Shown here: positions 1 through 7,790 of the stretch, piece after piece
Position numbering within the stretch: position 1 is the first letter of the stretch
Layout: every line of letters begins with the position of its first letter
Assembly (NCBI GenBank): GCA_963811905.1
Contig: CAWETK010000004.1
Location: 1-64,000, forward strand
Origin: DATFVA01 sp963811905
GTDB taxonomy: Bacteria; Bacteroidota; Ignavibacteria; Ignavibacteriales; Ignavibacteriaceae
DNA length: 64,000 nucleotides
Reading direction: 5' to 3'
Notes under the pieces: generated by a model
What the model was told of the DNA's origin: nothing
The model's database searches: none
Seen by the model: the letters and a program-made list of their open reading frames with translations, nothing else
Translations under genes and position numbers: made by a program

Positions 1-131
1 GAAAAATTAAAAGATTGAATGATTGATTGATTGAATGCCCGAGAGGGGGATTGAATGACGAATAGAAAAAAACTTCCTGATAGTTTAAATTTGCAAACGG
101 GGAAAAAATAATCCGAAAAAGGAGAGAAAAA
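1..131. promoter_or_regulatory. Leader region upstream of the first SDR gene
   Basis: Non-coding in both directions. Positions 13-38 are a short low-complexity stretch built from GATT/GAAT units. At 83-98 there is an imperfect inverted repeat GTTTAAATTTGCAAAC whose outer four bases pair; it could be a regulator site, but nothing else supports this. A good Shine-Dalgarno motif AAGGAGAG lies just before the ATG at 132. No convincing promoter hexamers were identified. Confidence 0.35.
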
Positions 132-992
132 ATGACGGATAAAATATTAGTAACATGTGCAGGAGGCCGGGTAGGATCAGAACTGGTAAAAATCCTGGTG
201 CAAAGCGGAGAAGAAGTAAGGGCTGGTGTACGCGATCCTTCCAGGGCATCAAAGATATTCAAGGTTCCTGTAGAAACAGTTGTATTTGATTATGACAGAC
301 CGGAAACATTTGCATCAGCGCTTGAAGGAATAGATAAAATATTTCTGATGGTTCGTCCCGGTGATAATCATTCTGACAGAGCCGCAATACCCTTAGTGGA
401 CGAAGCAAAGATTAAAGGCATCAGGCACATAGTAGACCTGACTGCACTCGGTGTTGTAAAGGATGAGGATTTTATGCTCAGGAAACTGGAGAAATATATT
501 GAAGATTCAGGAATACCATTCACACATATACGTCCCAACTGGTTTATGCAGAATTTCAATTCAGGTCCTATGTATGCAGATATTCAATCGACAGGGGCCT
601 TACACCTGCCCTCATCCGATGCAAAGATATCCTTTATCGATGTACGAGACATAGCAGCTGCAGGATCTGCAATACTTAAAGAAAACGGTCATACAGGTAA
701 AGCATACACGTTGACCGGAAGCGAATCGCTTGACCATTTCCAGGCGATTGAGATCATTTCTGAAGTTTCAAAAAAGAAAATATCTTATATTCCCTTAAGC
801 GATGAAACAGCCCGTAAAGCTTTAGCAGGAGCCGGTGTGCCTGCGGATCTGATAGAGCGATGGTCGGATTTCTACAAGAGAGTACGTGAAGGTCACTGTG
901 CTGCAGTAGCCGATGATATAATACCTTTAATTAAACATTCGCCGATTACTTTCAGACAGTATGCTGAAGATTTTGCCGCTTCGTGGAATTAG
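132..992 (+). CDS. NmrA-like NAD(P)-binding SDR-family protein (copy 1)
   Basis: A 286-residue atypical short-chain dehydrogenase of the NmrA/NAD(P)H-binding type, predicted cytoplasmic. The N-terminus shows the Rossmann beta-strand followed by a glycine loop, here TCAGGRVGS near residues 8-16; the usual pattern of these proteins is TGATGxxG, so the first glycine is replaced by cysteine. The strand-loop around FLMVRPGDNHSDRA and the helix after it match the NmrA pattern of sugar-epimerase-like regulators and quinone reductases. Length is normal for the family. The ATG is supported by AAGGAGAG a few bases upstream. The substrate cannot be told. It is followed by a PD-(D/E)XK gene, and the pair is repeated at 2455-4568. 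Confident on fold, not on reaction. Confidence 0.85.
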   Translation: MTDKILVTCAGGRVGSELVKILVQSGEEVRAGVRDPSRASKIFKVPVETVVFDYDRPETFASALEGIDKIFLMVRPGDNHSDRAAIPLVDEAKIKGIRHIVDLTALGVVKDEDFMLRKLEKYIEDSGIPFTHIRPNWFMQNFNSGPMYADIQSTGALHLPSSDAKISFIDVRDIAAAGSAILKENGHTGKAYTLTGSESLDHFQAIEIISEVSKKKISYIPLSDETARKALAGAGVPADLIERWSDFYKRVREGHCAAVADDIIPLIKHSPITFRQYAEDFAASWN

Positions 993-1132
993 GGATAGGA
1001 ATAGAGAGCCATAGTGTGTGGATAAGCCCAATGGCCGGGGATGTCTTATCTGGTGTCGTAAATTTTAGTGTATTTTTATTAATTGATTATTATATTATTG
1101 AAATATTTAACTCTTAACAACCGGTAGATCTT

Positions 1133-1237
1133 ATGCTCGGAATATTATTATCTAAAAGAGGACAGAAAAAATCGTTATTATTTTTGTTATCATTATCTGT
1201 TATACTTATAGCGATTGGTATATCTTTATTATTTTAG
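1133..1237 (+). CDS. Possible 34-residue hydrophobic peptide (copy 1)
   Basis: An ATG-initiated frame of 34 codons: a basic start (SKRGQKK) followed by about 20 hydrophobic residues rich in Leu, Ile and Val, as expected for a single membrane helix with the N-terminus inside. It ends with TAG 27 bases before the GTG of the nuclease-like gene, in the same reading frame. No strong Shine-Dalgarno motif precedes it. The second copy at 3435-3539 is the same, but the recent origin of the repeat makes that weak evidence for selection. It may be a real small membrane protein or just AT-rich intergenic DNA. Confidence 0.3.
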   Translation: MLGILLSKRGQKKSLLFLLSLSVILIAIGISLLF

Positions 1238-1264
1238 CTCCCATATCAACTTCAGATAGAAATT

Positions 1265-2284
1265 GTGCAGTTGCAAACAGGATATGAAAGGCCGACCCGT
1301 TTTGGGGTGAAGGAATTAAAGAATTCGGAAGCCGGGTTAAGGGCACATTTTTCGAATGAACTTGAATACTGCAGTCTTTTCCTGATGCCTGTTCATCAGT
1401 CGGATCCTGATTCGGTAAAATCCTGCGAAGCATTCATCAAAGAAGTCTCATCATCACTGATATTCAGAATCGGAATGACTGATTTTCCGGAAGCAATTCT
1501 CTCCGGTTCTCAGGGTTATGCCGGATGTCTTCTGCAGTACCTGATATTTGAAAATATTGAACCCGGAATAGTCAAACGGGTTCTGCTGAATAAATTGCAG
1601 GAGATATCAGGGAGGAACCACCGAAGCATAAGGGACAACAGGTTAGGATTATTTATTCCCCGCACAGGCAGGATCATATGCTTCTCATTCGCGCACAGCG
1701 GAAGTATGTATTACAGGTACAGACTGGCAGAATTCAGACTTAAAGCCGTACCCGGGAATTTAAGCAGTTATTTATTATCGCTGCTTAGTTATTGTCCAAA
1801 GGAATATTTTCTTAGCGGGTCACGGGCTTCCGGCTTTATTATCAATATAAATACTCCGATGGAACATTCAAACTGTCACAGCCTTAGTTCATATGCAATC
1901 GAAGCATTGAAGGCGGGAAAATTCAGGAGCGGCCATGAAAACGTTGAGAAATATTTCCTTGAAAGCGATCCTGAAACCATTGCCTGCGAGGTTCCAGTAT
2001 GGTATGAACAGCCGCAGAATAGCAATCTGCGAATTAATGGAAAACTGACAGGTCATATTGATATCCTCAGGTATGAGAAGAATGGTATGATCGGAATATG
2101 GGATTACAAACCACGTGCAAAGTCTGAGAAGAAAGCACATATGCAGGTATACTTATATGCCCTGATGCTGTCCCAGCGCACCGGAATTCCATTAAATAAA
2201 TTTCTGTGCGGGTATTTTGATTCAAAAGATGCCTACTACTTCAAGGCAGAAGACGCAGTTGAAAAAATTGCCGCGATATATTAA
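1265..2284 (+). CDS. PD-(D/E)XK nuclease-superfamily protein (copy 1)
   Basis: A 339-residue protein started by GTG. Its C-terminal third carries the ordered signature of the PD-(D/E)XK (RecB/Cas4-like) nuclease fold: a GHE near residue 221, a glutamate in ACEVPVW, the aspartate in GHIDIL (about residue 263), then IWDYKP (D-x-K, about residue 277), and a downstream Q-x-x-x-Y (QVYLYAL). The first 200 residues are not recognised. No helicase, Cas or phage genes are nearby, so it looks like a stand-alone nuclease-like protein. No signal peptide is present. The gene follows the SDR gene by 272 bases, and the two are duplicated as a unit at 2455-4568. The family call rests on motif order; activity and target are unknown. 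Confidence 0.65.
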   Translation: MQLQTGYERPTRFGVKELKNSEAGLRAHFSNELEYCSLFLMPVHQSDPDSVKSCEAFIKEVSSSLIFRIGMTDFPEAILSGSQGYAGCLLQYLIFENIEPGIVKRVLLNKLQEISGRNHRSIRDNRLGLFIPRTGRIICFSFAHSGSMYYRYRLAEFRLKAVPGNLSSYLLSLLSYCPKEYFLSGSRASGFIININTPMEHSNCHSLSSYAIEALKAGKFRSGHENVEKYFLESDPETIACEVPVWYEQPQNSNLRINGKLTGHIDILRYEKNGMIGIWDYKPRAKSEKKAHMQVYLYALMLSQRTGIPLNKFLCGYFDSKDAYYFKAEDAVEKIAAIY

Positions 2285-2454
2285 AAATTTTTTTAAGCAA
2301 GCCTGGCAAATGTCTTCCCCGGTATAATCCCCATTTATGTCTTAAATTGAAATGAATCCCGGCGATATTCTTCCTATTATTTGATGACGTAGAAAAATAT
2401 TTCGTTATTTTTGTTTAGAGAATACTGAATCATATAATTGATAAATGGAGATGC
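2285..2454 (+). repeat. Mosaic intergenic spacer between the two repeat units
   Basis: No gene. The left part (about 2340-2424) resembles the DNA after the second nuclease copy (about 4630-4697), both containing GAAAAATATTTCGTTATTTT with TTGTT and AGAGAAT following. The right part (2428-2455) resembles the leader of the yciI-like gene (5262-5289), both carrying CATATAATT and GGAGATGCT. The spacer is therefore a join of two leader segments found separately further right. TATTTTTG at about 2405-2412 fits the Bacteroidota -7 element TAnnTTTG, with a TTTG 22 bases upstream, so it may hold a promoter; this is weak. Confidence 0.5.
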
Positions 2455-3294
2455 TCATGTGCAGGAGGCCGGGTAGGATCCGAACTGGTAAAGCTTCTGA
2501 TTCAAAGCGGAGAAGAAGTAAGGGCTGGTGTACGCGATCCTTCCAGGGCATCAAAGATATTCAAGGTTCCTGTAGAAACAGTTGTATTTGATTATGACAG
2601 ACCGGAAACATTTGCATCAGCGCTTGAAGGAATAGATAAAATATTTCTGATGGTTCGTCCCGGTGATAATCATTCTGACAGAGCCGCAATACCCTTAGTG
2701 GACGAAGCAAAGATTAAAGGCATCAGGCACATAGTAGACCTGACTGCACTCGGTGTTGAAAAGGATGAGGATTTTATGCTCAGGAAACTGGAGAAATATA
2801 TTGAAGATTCAGGAATACCATTCACACATATACGTCCCAACTGGTTTATGCAGAATTTCAATTCAGGTCCTATGTATGCAGATATTCAATCGACAGGGGC
2901 CTTACACCTGCCCTCATCCGATGCAAAGATATCCTTTATCGATGTACGAGACATAGCAGCTGCAGGATCTGCAATACTTAAAGAAAACGGTCATACAGGT
3001 AAAGCATACACGTTGACCGGAAGCGAATCGCTTGACCATTTCCAGGCGATTGAGATCATTTCTGAAGTTTCAAAAAAGAAAATATCTTATATTCCCTTAA
3101 GCGATGAAACAGCCCGTAAAGCTTTAGCAGGAGCCGGTGTGCCTGCGGATCTGATAGAGCGATGGTCGGATTTCTACAAGAGAGTACGTGAAGGTCACTG
3201 TGCTGCAGTAGCCGATGATATAATACCTTTAATTAAACATTCGCCGATTACTTTCAGACAGTATGCTGAAGATTTTGCCGCTTCGTGGAATTAG
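2455..3294 (+). pseudogene. NmrA-like SDR gene, copy 2, start lost
   Basis: From 2458 on this is nearly identical to the gene at 132-992, including the CAGGRVGS glycine loop, but the first eight or so codons are replaced by leader-like DNA. In the correct frame the upstream sequence is open only to a TAG at 2416-2418 and offers no ATG, GTG or TTG before the ATG at 2650. The nearby ATGs at 2445, 2451 and 2457 lie in another frame. Starting at 2650 would give 214 residues without the nucleotide-binding loop. It is thus either a 5'-truncated pseudogene or a start-shifted gene using a rare codon such as ATT at 2437. The single amino-acid change in the rest of the protein is Val to Glu in TALGV(V/E)KDED. 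Confidence 0.75.
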
Positions 3295-3434
3295 GGATAG
3301 GAATAGAGAGCCATAGTGTGTGGATAAGCCCAATGGCCGGGGATGTCTTATCTGGTGTCGTAAATTTTAGTGTATTTTTATTAATTGATTATTATATTAT
3401 TGAAATATTTAACTCTTAACAACCGGTAGATCTT

Positions 3435-3539
3435 ATGCTCGGAATATTATTATCTAAAAGAGGACAGAAAAAATCGTTATTATTTTTGTTATCATTATCT
3501 GTTATACTTATAGCGATTGGTATATCTTTATTATTTTAG
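3435..3539 (+). CDS. Possible 34-residue hydrophobic peptide (copy 2)
   Basis: Identical in frame and length to the candidate at 1133-1237, with the same basic start and single hydrophobic helix. In this copy the gap to the nuclease-like gene has a second in-frame TAG at 3546-3548, so the two frames cannot be joined by reading through one stop. Support is weak. Confidence 0.27.
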   Translation: MLGILLSKRGQKKSLLFLLSLSVILIAIGISLLF

Positions 3540-3566
3540 CTCCCATAGCAGCTTCAGATAGAAATT

Positions 3567-4568
3567 GTGCAGTTGCAAACAGGATATGAAAGGCCGACCC
3601 GTTTTGGGGTGAAGGAATTAAAGAATTCGGAAGCCGGGTTAAGGGCACATTTTTCGAATGAACTTGAATACTGCAGTCTTTTCCTGATGCCTGTTCATCA
3701 GTCGGATCCTGATTCGGTAAAATCCTGCGAAGCATTCATCAAAGAAGTCTCATCATCACTGATATTCAGAACCGGAATGACTGATTTTCCGGAAGCAATT
3801 CTCTCCGGTTCTCAGGGTTATGCCGGATGTCTTCTGCAGTACCTGATATTTGAAAATATTGAACCCGGTATAGTCAAACGGGTTCTGCTGAATAAATTGC
3901 AGGAGATATCAGGGAGGAACCACCGAAGCATAAGGGACAACAGGTTAGGATTATTTATTCCCCGCACAGGCAGGATCATATGCTTCTCATTCGCGCACAG
4001 CGGAAGTATGTATTACAGGTACAGACTGGCAGAATTCAGACTTAAAGCCGTACCCGGGAATTTAAGCAGTTATTTATTATCGCTGCTTAGTTATTGTCCA
4101 AAGGAATATTTTCTTAGCGGGTCACGGGCTTCCGGCTTTATTATCAATATAAATACTCCGATGGAACATTCAAGCTGTCACAGCCTTAGTTCATATGCAA
4201 TCGAAGCATTGAAGGCGGGAAAATTCAGGAGCGGCCATGAAAACGTTGAGAAATATTTCCTTGAAAGCGATCCTGAAACCATTGCCTGCGAGGTTCCAGT
4301 ATGGTATGAACAGCCGCAGAATAGCAAACTGCGAATTAATGGAAAACTGACAGGTCATATTGATATCCTCAGGTATGAGAAGAATGGTATGATCGGAATA
4401 TGGGATTACAAGCCCCGTGCAAAGTCTGAGAAGAAAGCACATATGCAGGTATACTTATATGCCCTGATGCTGTCCCAGCGCACCGGAATTCCATTAAGTA
4501 AATTTCTATGCGGGTATTTTGATTGTAAAGATGCCTATTACTTCAAGGCAGGAGATGCGGGCTATTAA
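3567..4568 (+). CDS. PD-(D/E)XK nuclease-superfamily protein (copy 2)
   Basis: A 333-residue duplicate of the protein at 1265-2284, also with a GTG start. All superfamily motifs are kept: the glutamate in ACEVPVW, the aspartate in GHIDIL, D-x-K in IWDYKP and Q-x-x-x-Y in QVYLYAL, so both copies look functional. Internal changes are few (Ile to Thr, Asn to Ser, Asn to Lys). The C-terminus differs: this copy ends after FKAGDAGY whereas copy 1 has ten or so different residues. Of the two genes in the repeat, this one stayed intact while its SDR partner lost its start. Confidence 0.63.
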   Translation: MQLQTGYERPTRFGVKELKNSEAGLRAHFSNELEYCSLFLMPVHQSDPDSVKSCEAFIKEVSSSLIFRTGMTDFPEAILSGSQGYAGCLLQYLIFENIEPGIVKRVLLNKLQEISGRNHRSIRDNRLGLFIPRTGRIICFSFAHSGSMYYRYRLAEFRLKAVPGNLSSYLLSLLSYCPKEYFLSGSRASGFIININTPMEHSSCHSLSSYAIEALKAGKFRSGHENVEKYFLESDPETIACEVPVWYEQPQNSKLRINGKLTGHIDILRYEKNGMIGIWDYKPRAKSEKKAHMQVYLYALMLSQRTGIPLSKFLCGYFDCKDAYYFKAGDAGY

Positions 4569-4724
4569 AAATTGGTGATTAATAAATGATTTTACCTGCC
4601 AAATTTTGTAAAGCCCCATAGTAATGACTAAAATGGAAATGAATCCGTCTGATATTCTTATGCCTTAGAAAAATATTTCGTTATTTTTGTTAAGAGAATG
4701 TTTATTTCTCAGGAGAGAAATTTA

Positions 4725-5225
4725 GTGGATCTGATGACATTAAATTATTTGAAACTGATGTTTATACTTGGTTTCACGCTGCACAACCTTGAGGAAGCGA
4801 TCTGGCTGCCGCGATGGTCTAAACTGGCAGAAAGGTTCCAGAAACCCATTGAACCCGATGAGTTTATCTTTGCTGTAATCGTTATAACAATATTTGGTTA
4901 TCTCATCACTGTTCTTGATTTTTTAATCGGTACTAAAGCCAATATTATGAACTATATTTACCTGGGATTTGTCGGAATGATGGGATTTAATACAATACTT
5001 CCCCACCTTCTTGCTACTTTTGTTTTGAAAAGGTATTCACCGGGATTGATTACCGGTCTTCTGCTTAATCTTCCTCTTTCAATTATAATTATCTTCGGAT
5101 CAGTAAGAAACGGAACAGAAGTTACATTTATTTTCCTGTCTATTGTTGTGGTAAGTTCTGTTGTTGTTTCTTCTCTGAAATATTTATTTAGATTCGGAAA
5201 AGTGTTAACAGATTTCCGGACATAG
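4725..5225 (+). CDS. HXXEE-motif integral membrane protein
   Basis: A small polytopic membrane protein of about 166 residues with the HXXEE family signature HNLEEAIWLPRW close to the N-terminus and four to five hydrophobic segments after it. The function of the family is unknown. The frame is open from an ATG at 4698, but that ATG lies in a spacer motif shared with 2421. AGGAGA at 4711-4716 sits eight bases before an in-frame GTG at 4725 (an ATG follows at 4734), so 4725 is the better start. It stands between the duplicated unit and the yciI-like gene on the same strand. Confidence 0.7.
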   Translation: MDLMTLNYLKLMFILGFTLHNLEEAIWLPRWSKLAERFQKPIEPDEFIFAVIVITIFGYLITVLDFLIGTKANIMNYIYLGFVGMMGFNTILPHLLATFVLKRYSPGLITGLLLNLPLSIIIIFGSVRNGTEVTFIFLSIVVVSSVVVSSLKYLFRFGKVLTDFRT

Positions 5226-5289
5226 ATCAGATGAATATCCCCAATTTCCCTTATATCACTGAAACATATAATTAATATATGGAGATGCT

Positions 5290-5607
5290 ATGCACTTTAT
5301 AGTTATTGGTTATGACGGCACGGATAAGCGGGCTGTTGAAAGAAGGATGGCGGTACGGGAGGATCATTTAAGGACGGCGAAAGGAATGTTTGAAAACGGT
5401 AAATTGTTATACGCAGCAGGGATTCTGAACGATGAGGGAGTTATGACCGGTTCAATGATTGTATGTAATTTCCCATCAAGGGAAGCAATGGAGGAAGAGT
5501 GGTTAAAAACTGAGCCATATATCCTGGGTGATGTCTGGAAAAAAATAGAGATAAAGCGTGTTCAGATCCCGCCTTTTATAAATGAAAAGAAGAAATTACA
5601 GGAATAA
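5290..5607 (+). CDS. YciI-like family protein
   Basis: A 105-residue cytoplasmic protein of the YCII-related (dimeric alpha/beta barrel) family. It opens with the typical MHFIVIGYDG strand, then RMAVREDHL, the conserved GxLLYAAGIL strand, a SMIVCNFPSREAMEEEW helix and a C-terminal KRVQIPPF strand. Length and layout match the family, whose members are small single-domain proteins of mostly unknown reaction. GGAGATG precedes the ATG. The next gene starts 12 bases downstream, so it is probably co-transcribed with the DsrE-like gene. Confidence 0.85.
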   Translation: MHFIVIGYDGTDKRAVERRMAVREDHLRTAKGMFENGKLLYAAGILNDEGVMTGSMIVCNFPSREAMEEEWLKTEPYILGDVWKKIEIKRVQIPPFINEKKKLQE

Positions 5608-5619
5608 GAGGAACACAAA

Positions 5620-6000
5620 TTGAAAATATTATTCTTAATAAATGAAGCTCCGTATGGTAATGAGAAATTTTATAATGCCTGCAGACTGGCAAGACAGGTA
5701 CAAAATGATCACGGGACAGAAGTTCTTATTTTCCTTATGGCGGATGCAGTAACGGGTGCGCTTATAAATCAAAATACACTTCAGGGTAATTACAACATAG
5801 AGAGAATGTTAAAAGGTATCTTAGTAAAAGGCGGAAAAATAAAATTATGCGGGAGCTGCATTGATGCCAGAGGTTTAACTGATCTTAAATATGCAGAAGG
5901 GTGCGAAAGAAGTAATATGGCCGAACTGGCCAATGGTCAGTTGAAGCAGATAAAGTCTTCACTTTCTAAGAATAAAAATATACGGATGAAAAATTATTAA
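5620..6000 (+). CDS. DsrE/DsrF-like sulfur-relay family protein
   Basis: A 126-residue protein of the DsrE fold. The start is a TTG preceded by AAGAGGAA; translation from it gives the usual first strand MKILFLINEAPYG. The conserved cysteine region is LCGSCIDARGL at about residues 76-86, with two cysteines spaced C-x-x-C, and a later cysteine in AEGCERS. In characterised relatives a cysteine here carries a persulfide; whether that is so here is inferred. It lies 12 bases after the yciI-like gene and converges with the SRPBCC gene. Confidence 0.8.
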   Translation: MKILFLINEAPYGNEKFYNACRLARQVQNDHGTEVLIFLMADAVTGALINQNTLQGNYNIERMLKGILVKGGKIKLCGSCIDARGLTDLKYAEGCERSNMAELANGQLKQIKSSLSKNKNIRMKNY

Positions 6001-6011
6001 AGAACAGCGAT

Positions 6012-6467
6012 TTATTTGTACTGTTTATAACAATTGAGTATATAATCCCAGCCATACACAGAGTCCATCGCTCCGCGATAGTCTTCTGCACCTTCGCCGT
6101 GCTTCTCAAAACCGCTGTGCACAATTCTTACTAAAGTTTTTTCAGCCTCTCTGCTCTCAAAGGTAATTATAATTTTGCTTGCTTTTTCCGGATCGGGCTG
6201 CGGTTCACGGTTAGGTCCAATCTGCCAGGCAATAATAATCCTATCGGGCGGGTTCCAGGTTAATACTCTTCCCCAATCGCACCTGAAATCGTGGGGACCT
6301 ATTTCAATACAATGACCATTCTCCTCTTGTTCGATATAAATTTCCTGTAAAGCTTTTCCTGACCATGTATATTCTTTCGGCCACCATTCATTGAGACGGT
6401 AGATAAAATTCTGGAAAGCTTTTTCTTTAGACAAATTCATTTCGAATTCTTTTCTAATCTCTTCCAT
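6012..6467 (-). CDS. SRPBCC/AHSA1-like protein
   Basis: A 151-residue START-like (SRPBCC) protein of the activator-of-Hsp90-ATPase-homologue type. It has the expected first strand IRKEFEMNLSKEKAFQNFIYRLNEWWP, a central ITFESREAEKTLVRIVHSGF strand pair (as in the typical L-V-x-H-x-G-F motif) and a final long helix ending YGWDYILNCYKQY. Such small proteins bind hydrophobic ligands or are of unknown role. Length is normal. It is convergent with the DsrE-like gene with 11 bases between the two stops. Confidence 0.85.
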   Translation of the reverse strand: MEEIRKEFEMNLSKEKAFQNFIYRLNEWWPKEYTWSGKALQEIYIEQEENGHCIEIGPHDFRCDWGRVLTWNPPDRIIIAWQIGPNREPQPDPEKASKIIITFESREAEKTLVRIVHSGFEKHGEGAEDYRGAMDSVYGWDYILNCYKQYK

Positions 6468-6736
6468 TTATCAACCTTAATGATTTATTAACGACGAAGA
6501 TAACAAAAAATATTTTTGCCCGGTGGTAAGCCGGTCAATCTGCCGATTCCTTTCGATTCCGCTTCCTGCGGACCTGATAAGATGAGACTCTAAAACATCG
6601 GGATTAAAAGCGATGTAAATTATTACCCTGATCAATAATCCATTTTTACCTGTACCCTTCATTTTTACATCAAATTCAGCTTTATAAACTGGAATAATTC
6701 TTGTCTTTTATATGCTAAAATAGAAGAGACAGCAAT

Positions 6737-7135
6737 ATGGATTGGAATACAAAGTGCATTTACCCGCTTAACCCCTCGAACCTGCAGGCATTAATGGATT
6801 ATTATTTTCCATTTTTACCCACAGGGGATACATTTGAAATATATGAAGAATTCAGCAAATATAAGCTGACCCTGCTGGAGATAGAATATGCCGCGACACG
6901 TATATTACCGTTGGTGGACAGTATAAAAAAATTGCTCAATGTTGAACTAACCCAAACTGCTCTTCTCGATTTTGCAATTGAAGGGGTACTGCTATTCGAA
7001 TGCACAGACTATGATGCAACTCCGGAACGATTAGAGATACTTAAAGTGATCAGGAGAAAAATGAGTATCAACCAGTCGTATGATGAAATACTGAGTATGA
7101 AAGATAGTTTACTGAATCGTGTGTACTGGAATTAA
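6737..7135 (+). CDS. Hypothetical protein, 132 residues
   Basis: Not recognised. A mostly helical, acidic, soluble-looking protein with aromatic residues near its N-terminus (YYFPFLP) and no signal peptide or membrane segment. The start is supported by AGAAGAG nine bases upstream of the ATG. It stands alone between a 260-base spacer and a non-coding repeat region, so neighbours give no hint. The clean AT-content and codon use, and the absence of a competing frame, support a real gene. Confidence 0.55.
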   Translation: MDWNTKCIYPLNPSNLQALMDYYFPFLPTGDTFEIYEEFSKYKLTLLEIEYAATRILPLVDSIKKLLNVELTQTALLDFAIEGVLLFECTDYDATPERLEILKVIRRKMSINQSYDEILSMKDSLLNRVYWN

Positions 7136-7459
7136 GAATTTCGGATTGAGCGAATTGGGCGGATTGATTTGGGGTTTGCATTGGAATAGAAGCGTATTCA
7201 GTGCGTTTTCAGAGCGTATTCAATGCGTTTTCAGAGCGTATTCAGTGCGTATTCATATACTGGTTATACCGGGAAAGAATCCTTTTTAAAAGCCACACAT
7301 TTGTTTGCCTTAGGCGGAAAATGAGGGGAGATTTTTATAGATCACATAGAGGTCAAATTCAATAGAAATGACAGGAATTTCGGATTGAGCGAATTATGCG
7401 GATTAGTTAATAAATTAGCGAATTACAACAGCCGGAGAAATGTGCAGGAATTTGATTTA
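7136..7459. repeat. Non-coding stretch with direct repeats
   Basis: No gene is supported here on either strand. It contains a 30-base direct repeat at 7136-7165 and 7375-7404 (28 of 30 identical, starting GAATTTCGGATTGAGCGAAT), and between them an 11-base tandem array at 7192-7257. The rest is unremarkable. Confidence 0.7.
7192..7257 (+). repeat. 11-bp tandem array, six units
   Basis: Six consecutive 11-base units of consensus GCGTWTTCARW. Units 1, 3, 5 and 6 have GCGTATTCA and units 2 and 4 have GCGTTTTCAGA, so a 22-base higher-order unit alternates. There are no spacers, so it is not a CRISPR array. Confidence 0.9.
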
Positions 7460-7714
7460 TCAAATTCGAAGTTTTCCTTTTTCCCTTATTTTAATAAATC
7501 CCCAGATACCAAACCCGAGGCCGAGTTTCAAGGCGCCAAATCCGATCAACAAAAGAGGCATATACCAGAATATCAGTGATTGGTCGGGTTCACCCATTCT
7601 CTCAATTACAGCTTTTATTATATAGGTGATTGTAAACAGCAATCCGATTAACGCTGAGACGATGCCGAAGGTTAATGCCAGTTTGTATTTAGTTGTATCA
7701 GATTTAAAAAGCAT
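7460..7714 (-). CDS. Small two-helix membrane protein
   Basis: An 84-residue protein with two clear hydrophobic segments (about residues 13-34 and 49-73) separated by an EPDQS loop, with basic ends (KSDTTKYK at the start, KIREKGKLRI at the end), which predicts both ends in the cytoplasm. No family recognised. It is the last - strand gene before the carbohydrate region and is separated from it by 76 bases. Confidence 0.6.
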   Translation of the reverse strand: MLFKSDTTKYKLALTFGIVSALIGLLFTITYIIKAVIERMGEPDQSLIFWYMPLLLIGFGALKLGLGFGIWGFIKIREKGKLRI

Positions 7715-7790
7715 ATGTACATTAATATTCTGGTTTTGTACTAAATATAGGATTTTACCTTCTGTTTATGAATAGATGAAAGAGGAAAAA

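Larger units (their letters stand above)
148..2430 (+). repeat. Tandem repeat unit, copy 1 (SDR plus nuclease-like gene)
   Basis: This stretch aligns to the unit at 2450-4700 with a period of 2302 bases through both genes. In the core (about 206-2190) I count roughly nine base differences. At the edges (first 50 bases and the last 90 coding bases) differences are much denser, and the downstream spacer is similar only in blocks. No terminal inverted repeats, transposase or target-site duplication are visible. Confidence 0.85.
2450..4700 (+). repeat. Tandem repeat unit, copy 2
   Basis: Second unit of the 2302-base-period tandem duplication. It contains the start-less SDR gene, the small hydrophobic frame and the second nuclease-like gene. 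Homology to copy 1 is close to complete between about 2508 and 4490, then drops in the last 80 coding bases and the spacer. Confidence 0.85.

Noticed and set aside
1133..2284. Stop-codon read-through joining the 34-residue hydrophobic frame to the nuclease-like protein
   Set aside because: The frames are in phase with a single TAG in copy 1, but copy 2 has a second in-frame TAG at 3546-3548, so read-through is not preserved.
132..4568. Transposon-driven duplication
   Set aside because: No transposase gene, terminal inverted repeats or target-site duplications at the edges.
6477..6662. A 61-codon open frame on the - strand
   Set aside because: Basic, low-information sequence, no start signal, no recognisable domain, and it lies in a spacer.
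7192..7257. CRISPR array
   Set aside because: The units are 11 bases and directly adjacent, with no spacers and no cas genes.
7385..7625. Two overlapping + strand open frames
   Set aside because: They start inside the 30-base direct repeat and overlap the better supported - strand membrane protein gene.
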